A DNA stretch of 21,389 nucleotides from Gnetum montanum (lineage: Eukaryota > Streptophyta > Gnetopsida > Gnetales > Gnetaceae), in NCBI GenBank assembly GCA_015680685.1, contig MNCI01008878.1, positions 7,263 to 28,651 on the forward strand, written 5' to 3'. Position numbers and translations under genes: made by a program. Below are positions 9,307 through 19,799 of the stretch, piece after piece. The notes under the pieces are model-generated. The model saw only the letters and a list, made by a program, of their open reading frames with translations. It was not told the origin of the DNA and did not search any database. Each line of letters begins with the position of its first letter. Within the stretch, counting starts at the first letter, position 1.

Positions 9307-10112
9307 TGATGAGTCGTCATTTGGACGACCGCGATATCGCGTACGTGATATCGCATCCATGATATCGCAGCCTATCTCTTCACCTATAAATAAGAGGTAG
9401 AAAGAAGAGTTATCAATAAAGATTTTTAGAGTTAGTTTTCATTTTAGTTTTCATTTTTCCTCTCAACCCTTTTCCTCTCCATGTATGCCCGCAGTGTGGT
9501 GAATGTAATTGTACGGCATCCTTTATTCAAGTGTGATGTACTTGGACATGCACATGACTAGCAAGAAAGATCAAGATTACTTCATCATTGTAGCATTCAC
9601 TTAGATTAATTATTTAATTACTTATTATTTATTACTTTCCTAATTAATCTCTCTCACCCGTAAACTCATGTTAAACATGGAATTAGCATGACTTGATTAC
9701 GAGCATTTAAGTGTGACTACTTGGTAACCTAGTAGCGTACCTAGGATCTACGCTTGGTAATCCCAGTGGTAGTCATGCATGAAGTCCAAGATGTGTACGG
9801 GTAATCAAGGAACGGATGATTATCGCACTTAGGCTAGCTAGATCCTTCTCACCCTCTCTCTTAGATTAGTTAATATTATCATTTCCCATTTCCTTCAGGA
9901 GTAGCATTAGATTAGAAACACATCATACACCTCACTCTAGACTAAAACATACGTGACAAAGCTAATACTAGTCTAGGTGGGAAGATAGTGAACTGCAACC
10001 TAAGGCTAACTGTCTAGATGCCACAACTAGTCCATCTATGGAGTTTGACTAGATCGCGCGTGTAATGCTCGTATTCGTATGGTTGAGTGTAGGGGTATCT
10101 CGCCACTCATCA
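9307..10112 (+). repeat. 3' LTR of element 1
   Basis: It pairs with 1246-2043. It keeps more CpG than the 5' copy and has three GATATC units (the first inside the 12-bp palindrome CGCGATATCGCG), a perfect start-of-LTR stem (GTCGTC at 9313-9318, GACGAC at 9324-9329) and TATAAATA at 9385-9392. The AATAAA signal of the 5' LTR is AAGAAA here (9563-9568), so the copy that should direct 3' processing of the element RNA has a weakened signal. Confidence 0.93.
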
Positions 10113-10117
10113 CCCTA
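10113..10117. repeat. Target-site duplication of element 1, right copy
   Basis: CCCTA follows the terminal CATCA and is identical to 1241-1245. Confidence 0.93.
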
Positions 10118-11134
10118 GCATGAAAGTTTCAAGTGGTTTGGGTGCTGAAATTTCACAACATTTGCTATGAATTTTTACAACAAAAGTAACATGGAAGCCT
10201 TAACAACCATCTAATTTTTTGCTGCCCCATTTTTTGCTATAAAACCAATGTTGGTTTTCACATCAACCAATACTACTTTCCCCTCATTTGTGCTAAATGT
10301 TTGTAGCTTACCAAAGCCATTTTTGGAAACTACCAAGTTTCTATTTTGGCCTTCAAACTTCCCCCTCCACCCCACTCTCTCTAAGGTTGAAATAAGAAGG
10401 TTTGAGATTTTAATTATAACATCCCCCTTCTTCTACCACCTCCCCCTCCTTCCATACCTAGCATAGAAGCATTTGGGAAGGCAACATGGGAGAGGCTTAA
10501 CGCAAACTTCCCCAAAGCCAACATCACAAGTTGAAATCCTTTTTCCATATTTTTGTAGTTAGAACTCCAATACCCCTTTCCCCCTATGATCAAAACTATA
10601 GCATGGAAGTTGTAGGTGGTTAGGTGGTGGTTTTTCATAGTAGTTGCTATGAATTTTTCAGCCCCAAATTCGATGTTAAAACCTTTTCCCTTTTCTTTTT
10701 GCTAAGTATTTCAATCTTTTTCAGCTTCTAAAGTTGGTGGTGGAGGCCTTTTGTAAATTACCAAACTTCTGGAAGTTAGCTCCCCTCCATTTTTCTAAGC
10801 TAATAAAATTAGCAACCTACTAAGATCAAGTTTTTGTGGAAAAACCCAACTTTTCACGTTGATTTTTAGCCTTCACCCCATCAATGGTGTGATAGAAGGG
10901 GTGAGATTCCCATTATCCCCTCCTTCTTTCGTCCCCCCCTTTTCCCTATCACACTCAATGTAGAGGCAATAGGGAGGCTAGCATGGTTGAGTGTATGGTA
11001 TTCGTATAGTAAGTACTTCATTTTTAGTTTTTTTTTTTTGCTTTCTTTTAAATGTTTATTAATTCCATTCACTAGAATTCACTTATACTTCACCATTTAT
11101 AGCCTATTTTAAGCCATTTTTGACAAAATAAATA
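10118..11134. repeat. Host spacer with a diverged tandem repeat of about 480 bp
   Basis: There is no gene. Two diverged direct copies of a unit are visible: TTGCTATGAATTTTT occurs at about 10162 and again at 10644 (offset 482). A later 'taccaagtttct'/'taccaaacttct' pair and a C-rich CCTCCTTC block followed by 'gcatagaagca'/'gtagaggcaa' recur at offsets of about 475-480. The repeat ends near 11060, close to the host gag start at 11135. A long LTR or leader with internal subrepeats of the host element is the likeliest reading. TGGTAT at 10996 is only a weak primer-binding-site candidate. Confidence 0.45.
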
Positions 11135-11392
11135 ATGTCTTTCTAGAAATCTATCAATTTGCCTCTCACCTTCACTAGTGAAGGTCCTAGCCAACAAGCC
11201 ATGAGGGTCTATGATCCCAAAGACTTTGCTATTATCAAATGTACATAATTTTTGAGGGTCAAAGGAAAATTTCCTAATTTTGCAATCATAAATGAAGATT
11301 GATATAACTTCATTTGTGTCAAAATATAGGCTAGCATTTTAATTCCACATTTGAAAGCAGAAGACAAAAGAGAGTTTGAACTTATCCACCAT
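11135..11392 (+). pseudogene. gag: Host element gag, N-terminal part, split by E2
   Basis: An ATG at 11135 opens a frame of exactly 86 codons up to the point where element 2 inserted. It has a short Ser/Thr/Pro N-terminus, then VYDPKDF, FPNFAIINED and ASILIPHL, and ends KREFELIHH. In-frame stops lie at about 11144, 11240, 11297 and 11327; two of them, preceded by ED and KI, look like decayed Trp or Gln codons. The frame continues without a shift at 19975 (NGKEYIPSPYDQ) once element 2 and one copy of the target duplication are set aside. The preserved phase shows that this is the front of the gag-type gene whose core domain lies at 20770-21200. It is a different family from the gags of E1 and E2. 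Confidence 0.7.
11388..11392. repeat. Target-site duplication of element 2, left copy
   Basis: ACCAT precedes the TGATGAG of the 5' LTR. The right copy at 19970-19974 reads ACCGT, with one transition in five bases, as expected of an older insertion. The in-phase continuation of the host gag across this point supports the boundary independently. Confidence 0.8.
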
Positions 11393-12283
11393 TGATGAGT
11401 CATGTTTTGCATGACTTCAATATCGAATATCTGATATTGGGGCCATGATCTTAGGTATCCAATATTGGGGCACAACCTTCGATGTTAGGCATCTAATATT
11501 GCCCATTCCATGCTAGCCTATAAATGCCACACTTGGATGCACGATTGGGATATAGTTTGTTGATAGTTTTTAGATAGCTTTTTTATAGATTTTTGATTTC
11601 AAGTTCTATTGTCTTCTAGTGCATGCCCGTAGTGTGATGTTAATTGATTGTACAACATTCTTATTTGATTCGGACATACTTGAACACATTACATGATCAA
11701 CAATAAAGATCAAAATTACTTTCATGATTACAACATCCACTTAGATTTATTATTTCTTTTAATTGTTTAATCATTTACTATTTTTCTTAGTTAATTTTTC
11801 CATTTATTACTCTTTATTATTCTTGTCATTAAGTAGAATGAGTACGACTAATTGCAAGTGCTTAAGTATAATTACTTGATACCCTAGCAATGTATTGTTT
11901 GGTACGCCCAGTTATGTATGCTTGGTAATCCCAGCAGTAGTTACTTGAAGTCCAAGGCATTTACGAATGATTAGGAACAGATACTTATCGCACATAGGCT
12001 AGTTTATATTTTACTTTCCACTTTTAATTAGCTTAATTAATCAATCTCTTTATTATCATTAGGAGTAGCTTAGGGCTAGACAACATTAATCATCATATGC
12101 TTCACTTTGGACTAAACCATACGTGACAATGCTACCACTAGTCCAAGTGGGAAGACAACGAACTATGATCAATGGCATAACAATTTAGATGCACAACTAG
12201 TCCCATTGATGAAATTTGACTTGATCATGTATGAATGCTTGTGATTCGCAAGGTTGGGCATAAGGGTATCTCATTTCTCATCA
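11393..12283 (+). repeat. 5' LTR of element 2
   Basis: The LTR is 891 bp, TGATGAG to CTCATCA. It aligns with the element 1 LTR best in its second half (the 'acgtgacaa', 'actagtc' and 'gaagacaacgaact' phrases) and in overall order. Near its start there is a perfect stem (GTCATG at 11399-11404, CATGAC at 11410-11415), followed by several GATATTG/CAATATT units (11420-11502), TATAAAT at 11519-11525, and AATAAA at 11702-11707. Confidence 0.85.
11399..11525 (+). promoter_or_regulatory. E2 LTR promoter with GATATTG units
   Basis: After the start stem the U3 region has GATATTGGGG (11433-11442), CCAATATTGG (11459-11468) and a further AATATTG (11496-11502), then TATAAAT at 11519. The arrangement parallels GATATC units plus TATAAATA in element 1, although the sequences themselves have diverged. 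Confidence 0.55.
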
Positions 12284-12284
12284 T

Positions 12285-12302
12285 TGGCATTCTTGCCAAT
12301 GA
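12285..12302 (+). other. Degenerate primer-binding site of element 2
   Basis: TGGCATTCTTGCCAATGA starts two bases after the LTR end, in the same place as the element 1 PBS. It matches the tRNA-Asp complement at 11 of 18 positions, keeping TGGC and TTGCC. On its own it would be weak; the position and the better element 1 site support it. Confidence 0.6.
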
Positions 12303-12408
12303 TGGTGCTAGTTATCTAGATTAGTTATATTATACATGATCGATATACACACATTAATGATATATCTTTCAATAAATATTAAATCACACACATTATTAAC
12401 CAAAAACA

Positions 12409-14783
12409 ATGTCTCTCCCACAAGAAGGTGGTAATGCATTGTATATTGAAAGCATTCATTGGAGATCTAACGAGATATATGATGAAGAGAATTGGAGTGA
12501 TCAACTTCATGCAGGGGTTTCATATGTTCATGACCACCCTGACGACACTAAAGGATTACATTTACCTAAGGCAAAAAACCATAGACGAGATGAAGTAAGT
12601 CCTAGACTAGGGGAGACCTCAAGTCTTAGGACCTCCTTAGAACTTGAGAAAGATAAATCAAGGGACCATAGGAAACACCATAGAAGCCATGGCAATCCTT
12701 CCAATTCCTCATCTTCCTCTTCCTCTTTAACATTTATTTTTGATGAAGATTAATGTAGATATAGAGACTAAGCTCATCATTGGCATCAAAGTAAAAATAA
12801 AAATAAGAATCAAAATCACAGGAAAAATCAAAGATGTCAAAATGAACATGGGTAAAATTGTCAAAATTAAACAAATAGAAATTTTTATCATAACATATCT
12901 AATGATGATGAACCCTTGTTGGCTACTAAGAGTTTGATGTAGATCACAGAGGCTATTAACATACCCTACAGGCATTACAAGGAAAGTTTCTTACCCATTC
13001 TTAATATAAACAATATTCCTAAATTTTCGGGAGGCTACAATCCAAATCCACAACATCATGTACAAGCCTTCCAAGATGCATGTGTCTTTACAACTTTGAA
13101 AGTGGGTGGCAAAAGCTTAAGCTCTTTCCCAGGACACTAGTCAATAGAACTAAAGTGTGATATAAGTCATTAAAACCAAATTCTATCTGATGGTGGTCCA
13201 CATTGTTGGACCTCTTTAATGAGAAATACTAAACCTACTTAAGGAGACAGATCCAAGGATGGAGACAAGAATAACATGAAACTTGGACATGGCCTTAAAT
13301 AGATATTATTCTCTACTGAATAGATGCCCAGATCATGGTTTCTTTGAGGAAAAGCAACTTTTCCACATTATATATGGGCTTCGTAATGAAATAAGGGAGA
13401 CCCTTAGGATGTATGCTCTAGGTCAATTATATGAACTATGAACCCATTAGATCTGAGAGCTAGTCAAGCATGTGGAGAAAGAAGGAGAGATATGCAAATG
13501 GGATAATGTTAAGAAATATCACTAGGACCAACTCTTCAAAAGGAAAAGGTCCATATCTATGGCGAGGAGAAAGAGGCTATTCTCGATAACATGATTCTAC
13601 AACAAACCTTGTTGATACATAAGTTTATCAATAAACTTGAAGCAAAGTTTAATATGATTTCAAAGTGGATAAATGAAAAAGTTACAACTTTCATAGAAAT
13701 TGTAGAGGAGAAGGTAACACAAAATGAACTAGGTGATCATAATAAATGGAGGAAGAAGAACCAATAAATAGCTAGAAACACTTATTAGCAAACAAGGGAA
13801 ATGGCTGAAGAAAGTGAGGCTATAGACTTAACCATAAATGAAGATGATGGATGTGACATTTGCATGTATGACCACCCAAAGGGTCATTGGCCAGTCATGT
13901 CATATCTATATGAGTATTGGGCTTTTTCATTGAATCCCAAATTCGTACAAAAGCACATACCTAGGAAATTTCCTTTTCTACAAGATAATTATAGACAATC
14001 CCACAACCAATTGTACTATCTTAGGGGGACTATTACCAACCTCAACATTATCATCAACTGCAGTGGCAAAACCCATAGTCATGGGGGAGGCCATCACCAA
14101 ACCATCCCTACCCTTACTACTAGCCAAAACCATACAGATATCATGTTCAAAACCCTATTACTCCAACTAGTTGTACGTGCTCTACTTCAAATTGCTACTA
14201 TCACCCTCCTAAGTATCATCAATGGATGACATCTCCTAAAGGATCACCACCTCGCACCTCTTACCCTTTATCCTATTCTTGATATTCTCATACTCCACCT
14301 CATCACATGCCACTACCAGCAACACAGGAAGGTTTAGTACCACAATAGCAACAAACGAATGCCATTTATGCTGCAAATGTGCATAGACATGTTGATACAA
14401 ATAGGTTTCCACCGTAAACTTGGAAATGTCCTGTCTTTAGGATAGCTCCTAGGTAGAAGTGCAACACTCATGAACCTACTAGATCATTTGAACCAGCACA
14501 ATGTCAATCTAGTACAATGCCTTGCCTTTCACAACCAACATCCTCTGCACCTATGCAAGCACCACTATCCATTGTTACTCCAACACCTAATAGAAGCAAT
14601 GAATCTAGTAGTGTGGGGATACAAATGGATCCATGCATACCGAATCATGATCAAGGGTGGAATCATGGGCCAAACATCCATAACATGGACATAACTCACA
14701 CTCTAATCCATGGTACATTTGACAACCAATTGTATGAACAACAACTTGTCTATGCAACTGCCACTAAACCAGGAGACACCTAG
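12409..14783 (+). pseudogene. gag: E2 ORF1: gag-like protein, frameshifted
   Basis: The ATG at 12409 aligns with that of E1 ORF1, and the first 114 codons are open (SIHWRSNE, then VSYVHDHPDDT, ending in a Ser run). After the stop at 12751 the frame continues in pieces: NDDEPLLATKSLM and FSGGYNPNPQHH are recognisable near 12900-13060, then indels near 13095 and 13280 shift the gag domain. The segment at 13801-14229 is open again and holds the variant knuckle C-D-I-C-M-Y-D-H-P-K-G-H-W, with the last Cys replaced. The C-terminal region to 14783 is Pro/Gln/His-rich in several frames. Its function in the living element would have been particle formation; this copy is dead. The end was taken from the TAG at 14781, near the conserved G5/C5 hairpin. 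Confidence 0.7.
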
Positions 14784-14876
14784 TGACTTGAAAATGAAAG
14801 GTTAACAATGTTTTATACATGCATGGAGCATGCCCATCTAGTAATTAATTCTTGCCACCATCAAACACTTAATCAT

Positions 14877-14889
14877 GGGGGAAACCCCC
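14877..14889. repeat. G5/C5 hairpin at the ORF1 end of element 2
   Basis: GGGGGAAACCCCC is a five-pair stem with a three-base loop. It matches in position the 18-bp palindrome at 4405-4422 of element 1. Confidence 0.6.
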
Positions 14890-15218
14890 TCTTCTAACAT
14901 TCAAAATTAATAGGTGTTTTTCATTTTTTGTTACAATTTTTTATTATTTTCTTAATTCTTGATATAAATTTTTCCTATCCTTTTCAATGTTTTCCACATT
15001 TTTTTTTTCATTTCCTTTGTGAGTAATCTCGCTTGTGAACAAAACGATCATGTAGCCCATTGAGATGAGGTTTTCTCTATATTGTAAAGTAATGAGAGAT
15101 TGATTATTTGGACAGTGATGCCACATCATCTATCCACCCATTCCATTAATAAGAGGTTCTAGATATGGTTATAATGATATTCGTTTTCATCACCAAAACT
15201 AAAAATAAACTCATAATC

Positions 15219-15633
15219 ATGGTGCCTAGACAGAAAACTAATGAACCAAGTGGGAATGTGAAGGGTGTGACATTAAGGGGATTTGCGGATTCTCTTTGAA
15301 CACTTCTGTATGTTCTATCATGTTGCTAAGGTTCTAATTATATCCTTGTAGATCTAACAAAAAATGGAAGTAAGAGCAAAATAAAAGGCCACTGCATAAA
15401 TTTCTAAGGATCCCATTGGAAAGACATGTAACCATGCCTAAAGGTTGGTGGCTTCTCAGAATACTTTAAAAAAAACCATGCCATTAATAAACTCCTCCCT
15501 TGGAGAAAATTCCAATTATTGCTACTCCTTGCAACTGTGGTAGTCTTATGGTTGTTAAACAAAGTGATGAAACAATGTGACATCATTGGAATGTGGTATG
15601 GACTTGGTTTGAATCTTGGAAAGGATAGCTAAT
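15219..15633 (+). pseudogene. Possible short ORF between ORF1 and ORF2 (E2), broken
   Basis: I do not recognise the product. From the ATG at 15219 one frame reads NEPSGNVKGVTLRGFADSL, then LVDLTKNGSKSK, GSHWKDM and PCLKVGGF, with stops at about 15294, 15330 and 15399. The same residues appear in element 1 at 4759-4985. Past an A-rich run the conserved reading (TPPLEK, PCNCG) moves to another frame, so a frameshift is present. It is shared in order with element 1 but coding is unproven. Confidence 0.3.
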
Positions 15634-16227
15634 GACTACTTAACCATTAAGAACACACGAGGATTCCTTATGCCTATGGTAAGACATCTGATGTCCCAAT
15701 TTCTACAATCCTTTCTAAAATTCATCTCATCTCACTATTTGTATGATCCAAACTTGTCGTATTGTGTGACATAGATTTATTTTCTCATATTGGTGGTTTT
15801 AACATGTGTGTTTTATTTCATAGGTATGTGCCGCATTTAACCCCTTTAGTGCCTATGGACATTTTTATGTGTGGTTATATAAGGTCATTATGGGGTGACA
15901 CCTACTTTGGGGGGAATCCACTTGTAAAATTGTTGTAACTTGTACTTGTTTTATTCACCTTCCAAGTGCATAAATGTTATATTTATTACTTTTCCTTATC
16001 ATATAATTATTTTTTTTCACACCATAGGTCTAATACCCCTTTTCATGTATCTTCCAAAACTTTTCATGTCGACAACTTCATCTTCTAACACATCTAGTGC
16101 CTAAATACGATTTCTTACTTACCCCAAAACTATGGACTTAACCTAAAACCTTCTATCCAATCCAAGAGATTCATATTCCATGATGAATGCCCTCATAATA
16201 TGCAAATTTGAGCACCCTAATATCAAC

Positions 16228-16306
16228 TACCCAATATCAGGTTAGACTTGATGTTGGGTACCCAATATCAGGTACGTGATATTGAGTTAATAAAAACTAT
16301 ATATAT
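16228..16306 (+). promoter_or_regulatory. Internal promoter-like block ahead of ORF2 (E2)
   Basis: TACCCAATATCAGGT occurs exactly twice (16228-16242 and 16259-16273, 31 bp apart). It is followed by ACGTGATATTG (16274-16284) and a TATATATAT run at 16298-16306. This matches in position and type the GATATC plus TATAAATA block of element 1 at 5818-5874, and in motif type the U3 of element 2's own LTR. Confidence 0.55.
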
Positions 16307-16419
16307 CCAAAATCCATTCTTATCATTTGCAACTAGGGAAGTTTTTNTGTGATATTGAGTTAATAAAAACTATATATATCCAAAATCCATTCTTATCATT
16401 TGCAACTAGGGAAGTTTTT
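16276..16419. other. Exact 71-bp duplication around a single N
   Basis: Bases 16276-16346 and 16349-16419 are identical, separated by N and one T. Element 1 has only one copy of the matching leader. Overlapping contig ends left unmerged at a one-base placeholder explain it best; a biological tandem repeat is unlikely. Confidence 0.85.
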
Positions 16420-16614
16420 GAAATTTTCTCTCGTGACTCACAACTCTATGCAGTCAACTTCCACTTGTGATCTTTTACTCACTAAGACTCTGATCTCCAT
16501 GATGCTTTAACCTATTTGAACCCAAAGTGTTCAATTTAGTCAAAATATGGTGCTTGCATGGAAAACTTATGCTAATTTTTCACAATTTGCTATCACCTAG
16601 AAGATATTGCAAGG

Positions 16615-16915
16615 GTAAGAATGATAAAAACGTTAAGTGTTTTGATGACAAATCAATTGTAAGAATGCTAGAAACTTTAATTCTCTTGCCCAAGGGATCT
16701 TAACCATTGTTATTAGCCATATAGGAGGAAAAAGAAACCAATTGTAAAGGGTCATTAAAGAAAATAACTCTTTTTGGGCATTTTCCTTAAACTTTTTCAC
16801 ACTCTACAATCATATGAACTTAAGAACTTAATGAGATAAGGTTATGAGTAAGGTATAAATGTGTTTATAATAAATGAAAACACCTTAGTAACACCAAATT
16901 CTCAAATGATTGCAA
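16615..16915 (+). other. Likely leader intron ahead of ORF2 (E2), acceptor decayed
   Basis: The donor AAGG|GTAAGA at 16615 is close to the plant consensus and aligns with the GTAA donor of element 1 at 6128. The other end, directly before the ATG at 16916, reads ATTGCAA where element 1 reads ATTACAG, so the acceptor AG has been lost. The size is 301 nt. Confidence 0.45.
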
Positions 16916-19633
16916 ATGGCCCAAAAAGAGGAGGACAAGAAGGACCCTCATAAGGAGCAAGCAAATGCCTGAGAGGTGGCAGAGGCAAACAAGCAAAGTA
17001 AGTTGAGCATGAGGAATAGGAAACCTAATCATTTAGCATTCATCAAGAGGATACTACTATAGGGTAGTTAGACTATAGAACCACAAGCTCTAGTACAAGG
17101 ACAATGCCTCAAATTGTCCCCAAAATGCCTTGAAGCCATCCAGGAGAAATCCATGTTGACCATGACCATCGTGGAAATGAGCTTTGGCCCATTCATGACA
17201 TTTGCTCTCGAGGTCTTTAGAACTCAACTTCAAACATCACCTTTATGACTCATTCTTTTAGAAAGTGGGGAATGATACCTTGATGAGACTTACCAATTTT
17301 GGCACAACAAAGAGGAAGGCACCATAGTCAACATTGACAAAGTCTCTATCTCTTTTTTAGTCAAGGTAATCATAGAGGCTTTGAACCTAAAAAATGTGGG
17401 TGCCAAATTGGTACATCTATCCATAAGGTCAAATCTAGAAACTAGAAAGTTGTGGCTAAAGTAATCTTACAACAAAGATGATAAAATATACAATGAGTTG
17501 ACTCTGGAAGAGAGGACATATTTCAAAATTGGTATTTACCATATCTTCTCAACTAAGGTTCTTAATAGAATATTGACTTATATGGCAAGGGGGAGTGCAA
17601 TATAATGGCCAAATTCAATGCTAATATTCCCTAACTATACTTCATGGAAATCCAAAGGTGGTTTGAGGAAAATAAGATGGGGAAGCCAACACTTCCATTC
17701 CCTTGCCTAATTAGGAGGCTATGCAAGCACACTGGGTCATGGAATACACTAATAATGTTCCTAGAGGGCTCAAAATGCTTCCTTCACTAAATTGCTCAAA
17801 CCTGTAGCACCAAAGAAAGGCCTTAGTAAGGAACAAGAACTAGAGAAGGAAGTAGAACTAGAAAAAGAAATAGAACAAGAGCCAAAGCAATGGTGAGAGC
17901 CACAAGTTCCATCATCACCATTGTAAGATTATAGGCCTACAATGTGCCACCTATAAAAAATAGTTAAACACTTAGTTGCAAAAGTAGAGATGAATCAAAC
18001 CTCTTGTGAGTCATTGATAATGTTATGCAGCCAACAATAATTATCAATCCATCAAGGGGGCAAATTTTATTACAATTAGAAGGAGAATCCCAATGGTCTT
18101 GACAAATCTCTAGTAATGTCACATCCTTTCAAGTGACACTTGAAACAAGAGAAGGTGCCATAGTAGTGATCATGTAGCATCAAGACTTGGAAAGTGTAGT
18201 AGAGATGATAATAGATCACATCAAAAACTTTCTTAATGTGCTTATTGTGCCTCCAATGGACTTAACTAAGACTAGAAATGCCCAAATGTTGGCCATGACT
18301 TCAATGACTCTTGTAGTCCATGAGGATGTTCTTGATAGATTACTAGAGATGGGACAAGTAATGACAATCCTTTTTGACATCCCTAGTGATGTCATTACAT
18401 TGCAATCAGACCTCATTGCCATAAAAAGAAAGCTATTCATGGTAGAGACCAGAGTGGAACATGCAGAAATAGAAATGCATCAACTACAACAAGAGTTGGC
18501 CGCCTTGAGAGCTGAAAGATGGAACCTTACCTAGTTTGTTGCAGCTAACCAGCTAGAATAATTTCAAACAAAGTAGCTGAATCAATTGATTTAACAAAAC
18601 AATACTACTAATCAAGAGAAGGAGAAGGTGATCTAGAATTCCTCAATTTCTAAAGCTCAAGCATATGCCCATGTGAAGGCATTAACCATTACACAAGAAG
18701 AAAATAAATAACTTACTGCAAATAACACAAGGTTGACCACTATAGAAAGATAGAAGAACATCTTGGAGGAAAGTGTCGACCAGTTGAGAAAATAATTAGT
18801 GAGGATCAACCAAGACATCAACCAATTGGATAGAGAAAATCAAATCCTCTCAATGAAGAAGGTTTGCATAATTCATCAAAATTCTACAATCGAAATAAGT
18901 GTGGCAAAATGAGGCTAAGAAACACAAAAAGCTAAAGGAGCACGTTTGGGATCAAGTTAGCATGTATAAGTAGATGAATGAAAAGGAAATCTAGATGGCA
19001 AAAGCTTGCATTGGATCCATGTTAACACAAAATCCTGATTGGCAGCCCATCCTGGATAGTTATGCACTAGTCCACCAAGTGGAAGTAAAGAATAAAGACC
19101 TATATATTAAAGACTTAAAGAAATACATGGCATTGGCTAACCTTTGATATGCCAGCCTTGCCATGTTAATAGTAGGTCAACCTAGAAATGAACTAGAGCA
19201 GCAACCAGGGACCACCTATGCATTATATGAAAAAGATTTTGCTAATAGAAAAAATACTTTAAAAAAAATTCACATGGAAAACTAAGAATTTGAGGTGATT
19301 AAGGCCCACTACCATGGATAGAAAGATGTAGCCTCAAACCTAGTTAGGAGATTAATAGATTACCAAGAATTAAAAGAAAAGGCTATGGCCTTTGAGAAGG
19401 AATGACGATAGTTTATGGCCTAGTATGTGAAGGCCAACAAAATGCTTTTGCATCTATCATGTCCATGGGATGTACCAGCTCTAACACACATTGGTCCAGC
19501 AACCTGGATGGTACATGACCCAAGGACAGAGGAAGAAAATTTATAAGTGCTCTTGAATCCCTAGAAATTCTAGAAGCTTGATGACAAAGGGAAGTGACCA
19601 ACAAAAGATCCACTACCTATGGGAACTACATGA
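16916..19633 (+). pseudogene. E2 ORF2: plant-transposon-type protein with coiled-coil C-terminus, heavily broken
   Basis: The ATGGCCC at 16916 aligns with the ORF2 start of element 1, and the TGA at 19631 with its end (an ACT-ACA-TGA end in both). Between them the frame is scattered over several phases by indels and stops. Recognisable pieces are DETYQFWHN and EERTYFKI near 17280-17540, a domain end near 17700, and an open stretch 18187-18534 whose second half (LQSDL, HAEIEMHQLQQELAALRAE) is plainly coiled-coil. The order of parts is the same as in element 1, which is what makes the assignment safe despite the decay. The biochemical role is unknown. It sits behind its own promoter-like block and leader. 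Confidence 0.65.
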
Positions 19634-19799
19634 GCTTCCCCAATTTTATGTCTTACCATGTTATGTCCATATTTTTTTAAAAACACCATTGCATTATGTA
19701 AAATTCAATTTGTGTATCTAGTCAAGTTTGTTAATAATTCCATACCTTCCCAATATTTTTCTTAACTCAAGAACAAGTTTTCATTTAGTTGTGGGGGTA
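19634..19799 (+). other. ORF2 3' flank and G-rich tract (candidate PPT) of E2
   Basis: An A+T-rich 3' stretch ends in TTAGTTGTGGGGGTA (19785-19799), touching the TG of the 3' LTR. The same tract type precedes the element 1 3' LTR. Confidence 0.55.

Larger units (their letters stand above)
1246..10112 (+). mobile_element. Element 1 (E1): pol-less LTR retrotransposon with two ORFs
   Basis: This is a complete 8.87-kb LTR retrotransposon defined by two LTRs (798 and 806 bp) starting TGATGAG and ending CATCA, a perfect CCCTA target duplication, a PBS one base after the 5' LTR and a G-rich tract before the 3' LTR. Between the LTRs lie a gag-like ORF1 (2184-4427), a non-gag region with a promoter-like block, and ORF2 (6354-9142). 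I looked for protease, reverse transcriptase, RNase H and integrase in the long frames and see none; the space is filled by the two ORFs and conserved leader-like DNA. The element is therefore probably non-autonomous. Element 2 shares the same plan, so the lack of pol is a family trait and not a private deletion. The superfamily is not certain; the Asp-type PBS and gag type fit Ty3/gypsy. Confidence 0.9.
14784..16227 (+). other. E2 region between ORF1 and the internal promoter
   Basis: This is the counterpart of 4428-5810. It opens with the hairpin at 14877-14889 (GGGGG, AAA, CCCCC), then T-rich DNA, then a possible short ORF from an ATG at 15219 with stops, and then a TTTAACCCC to TTGTAACTTG block (15837-15944) that resembles a plant 3' end region. 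No pol domain or RNA gene is seen. Confidence 0.5.

Noticed and set aside
10996-11009. TGGTAT as a tRNA-Met primer-binding site of the host element
   Set aside because: Only six leading bases agree with the Met-type site, and no LTR end CA can be placed directly before it.
11209-11475. 88-codon minus-strand open frame
   Set aside because: It crosses the E2 insertion boundary at 11392 and is antisense to the host gag frame.
15510-15560. Hydrophobic Leu/Val run suggesting a membrane segment in the E2 short ORF
   Set aside because: The reading conserved with E1 here (TPPL, PC-x-x-G) is in a different frame, so the hydrophobic run is an out-of-frame artefact.
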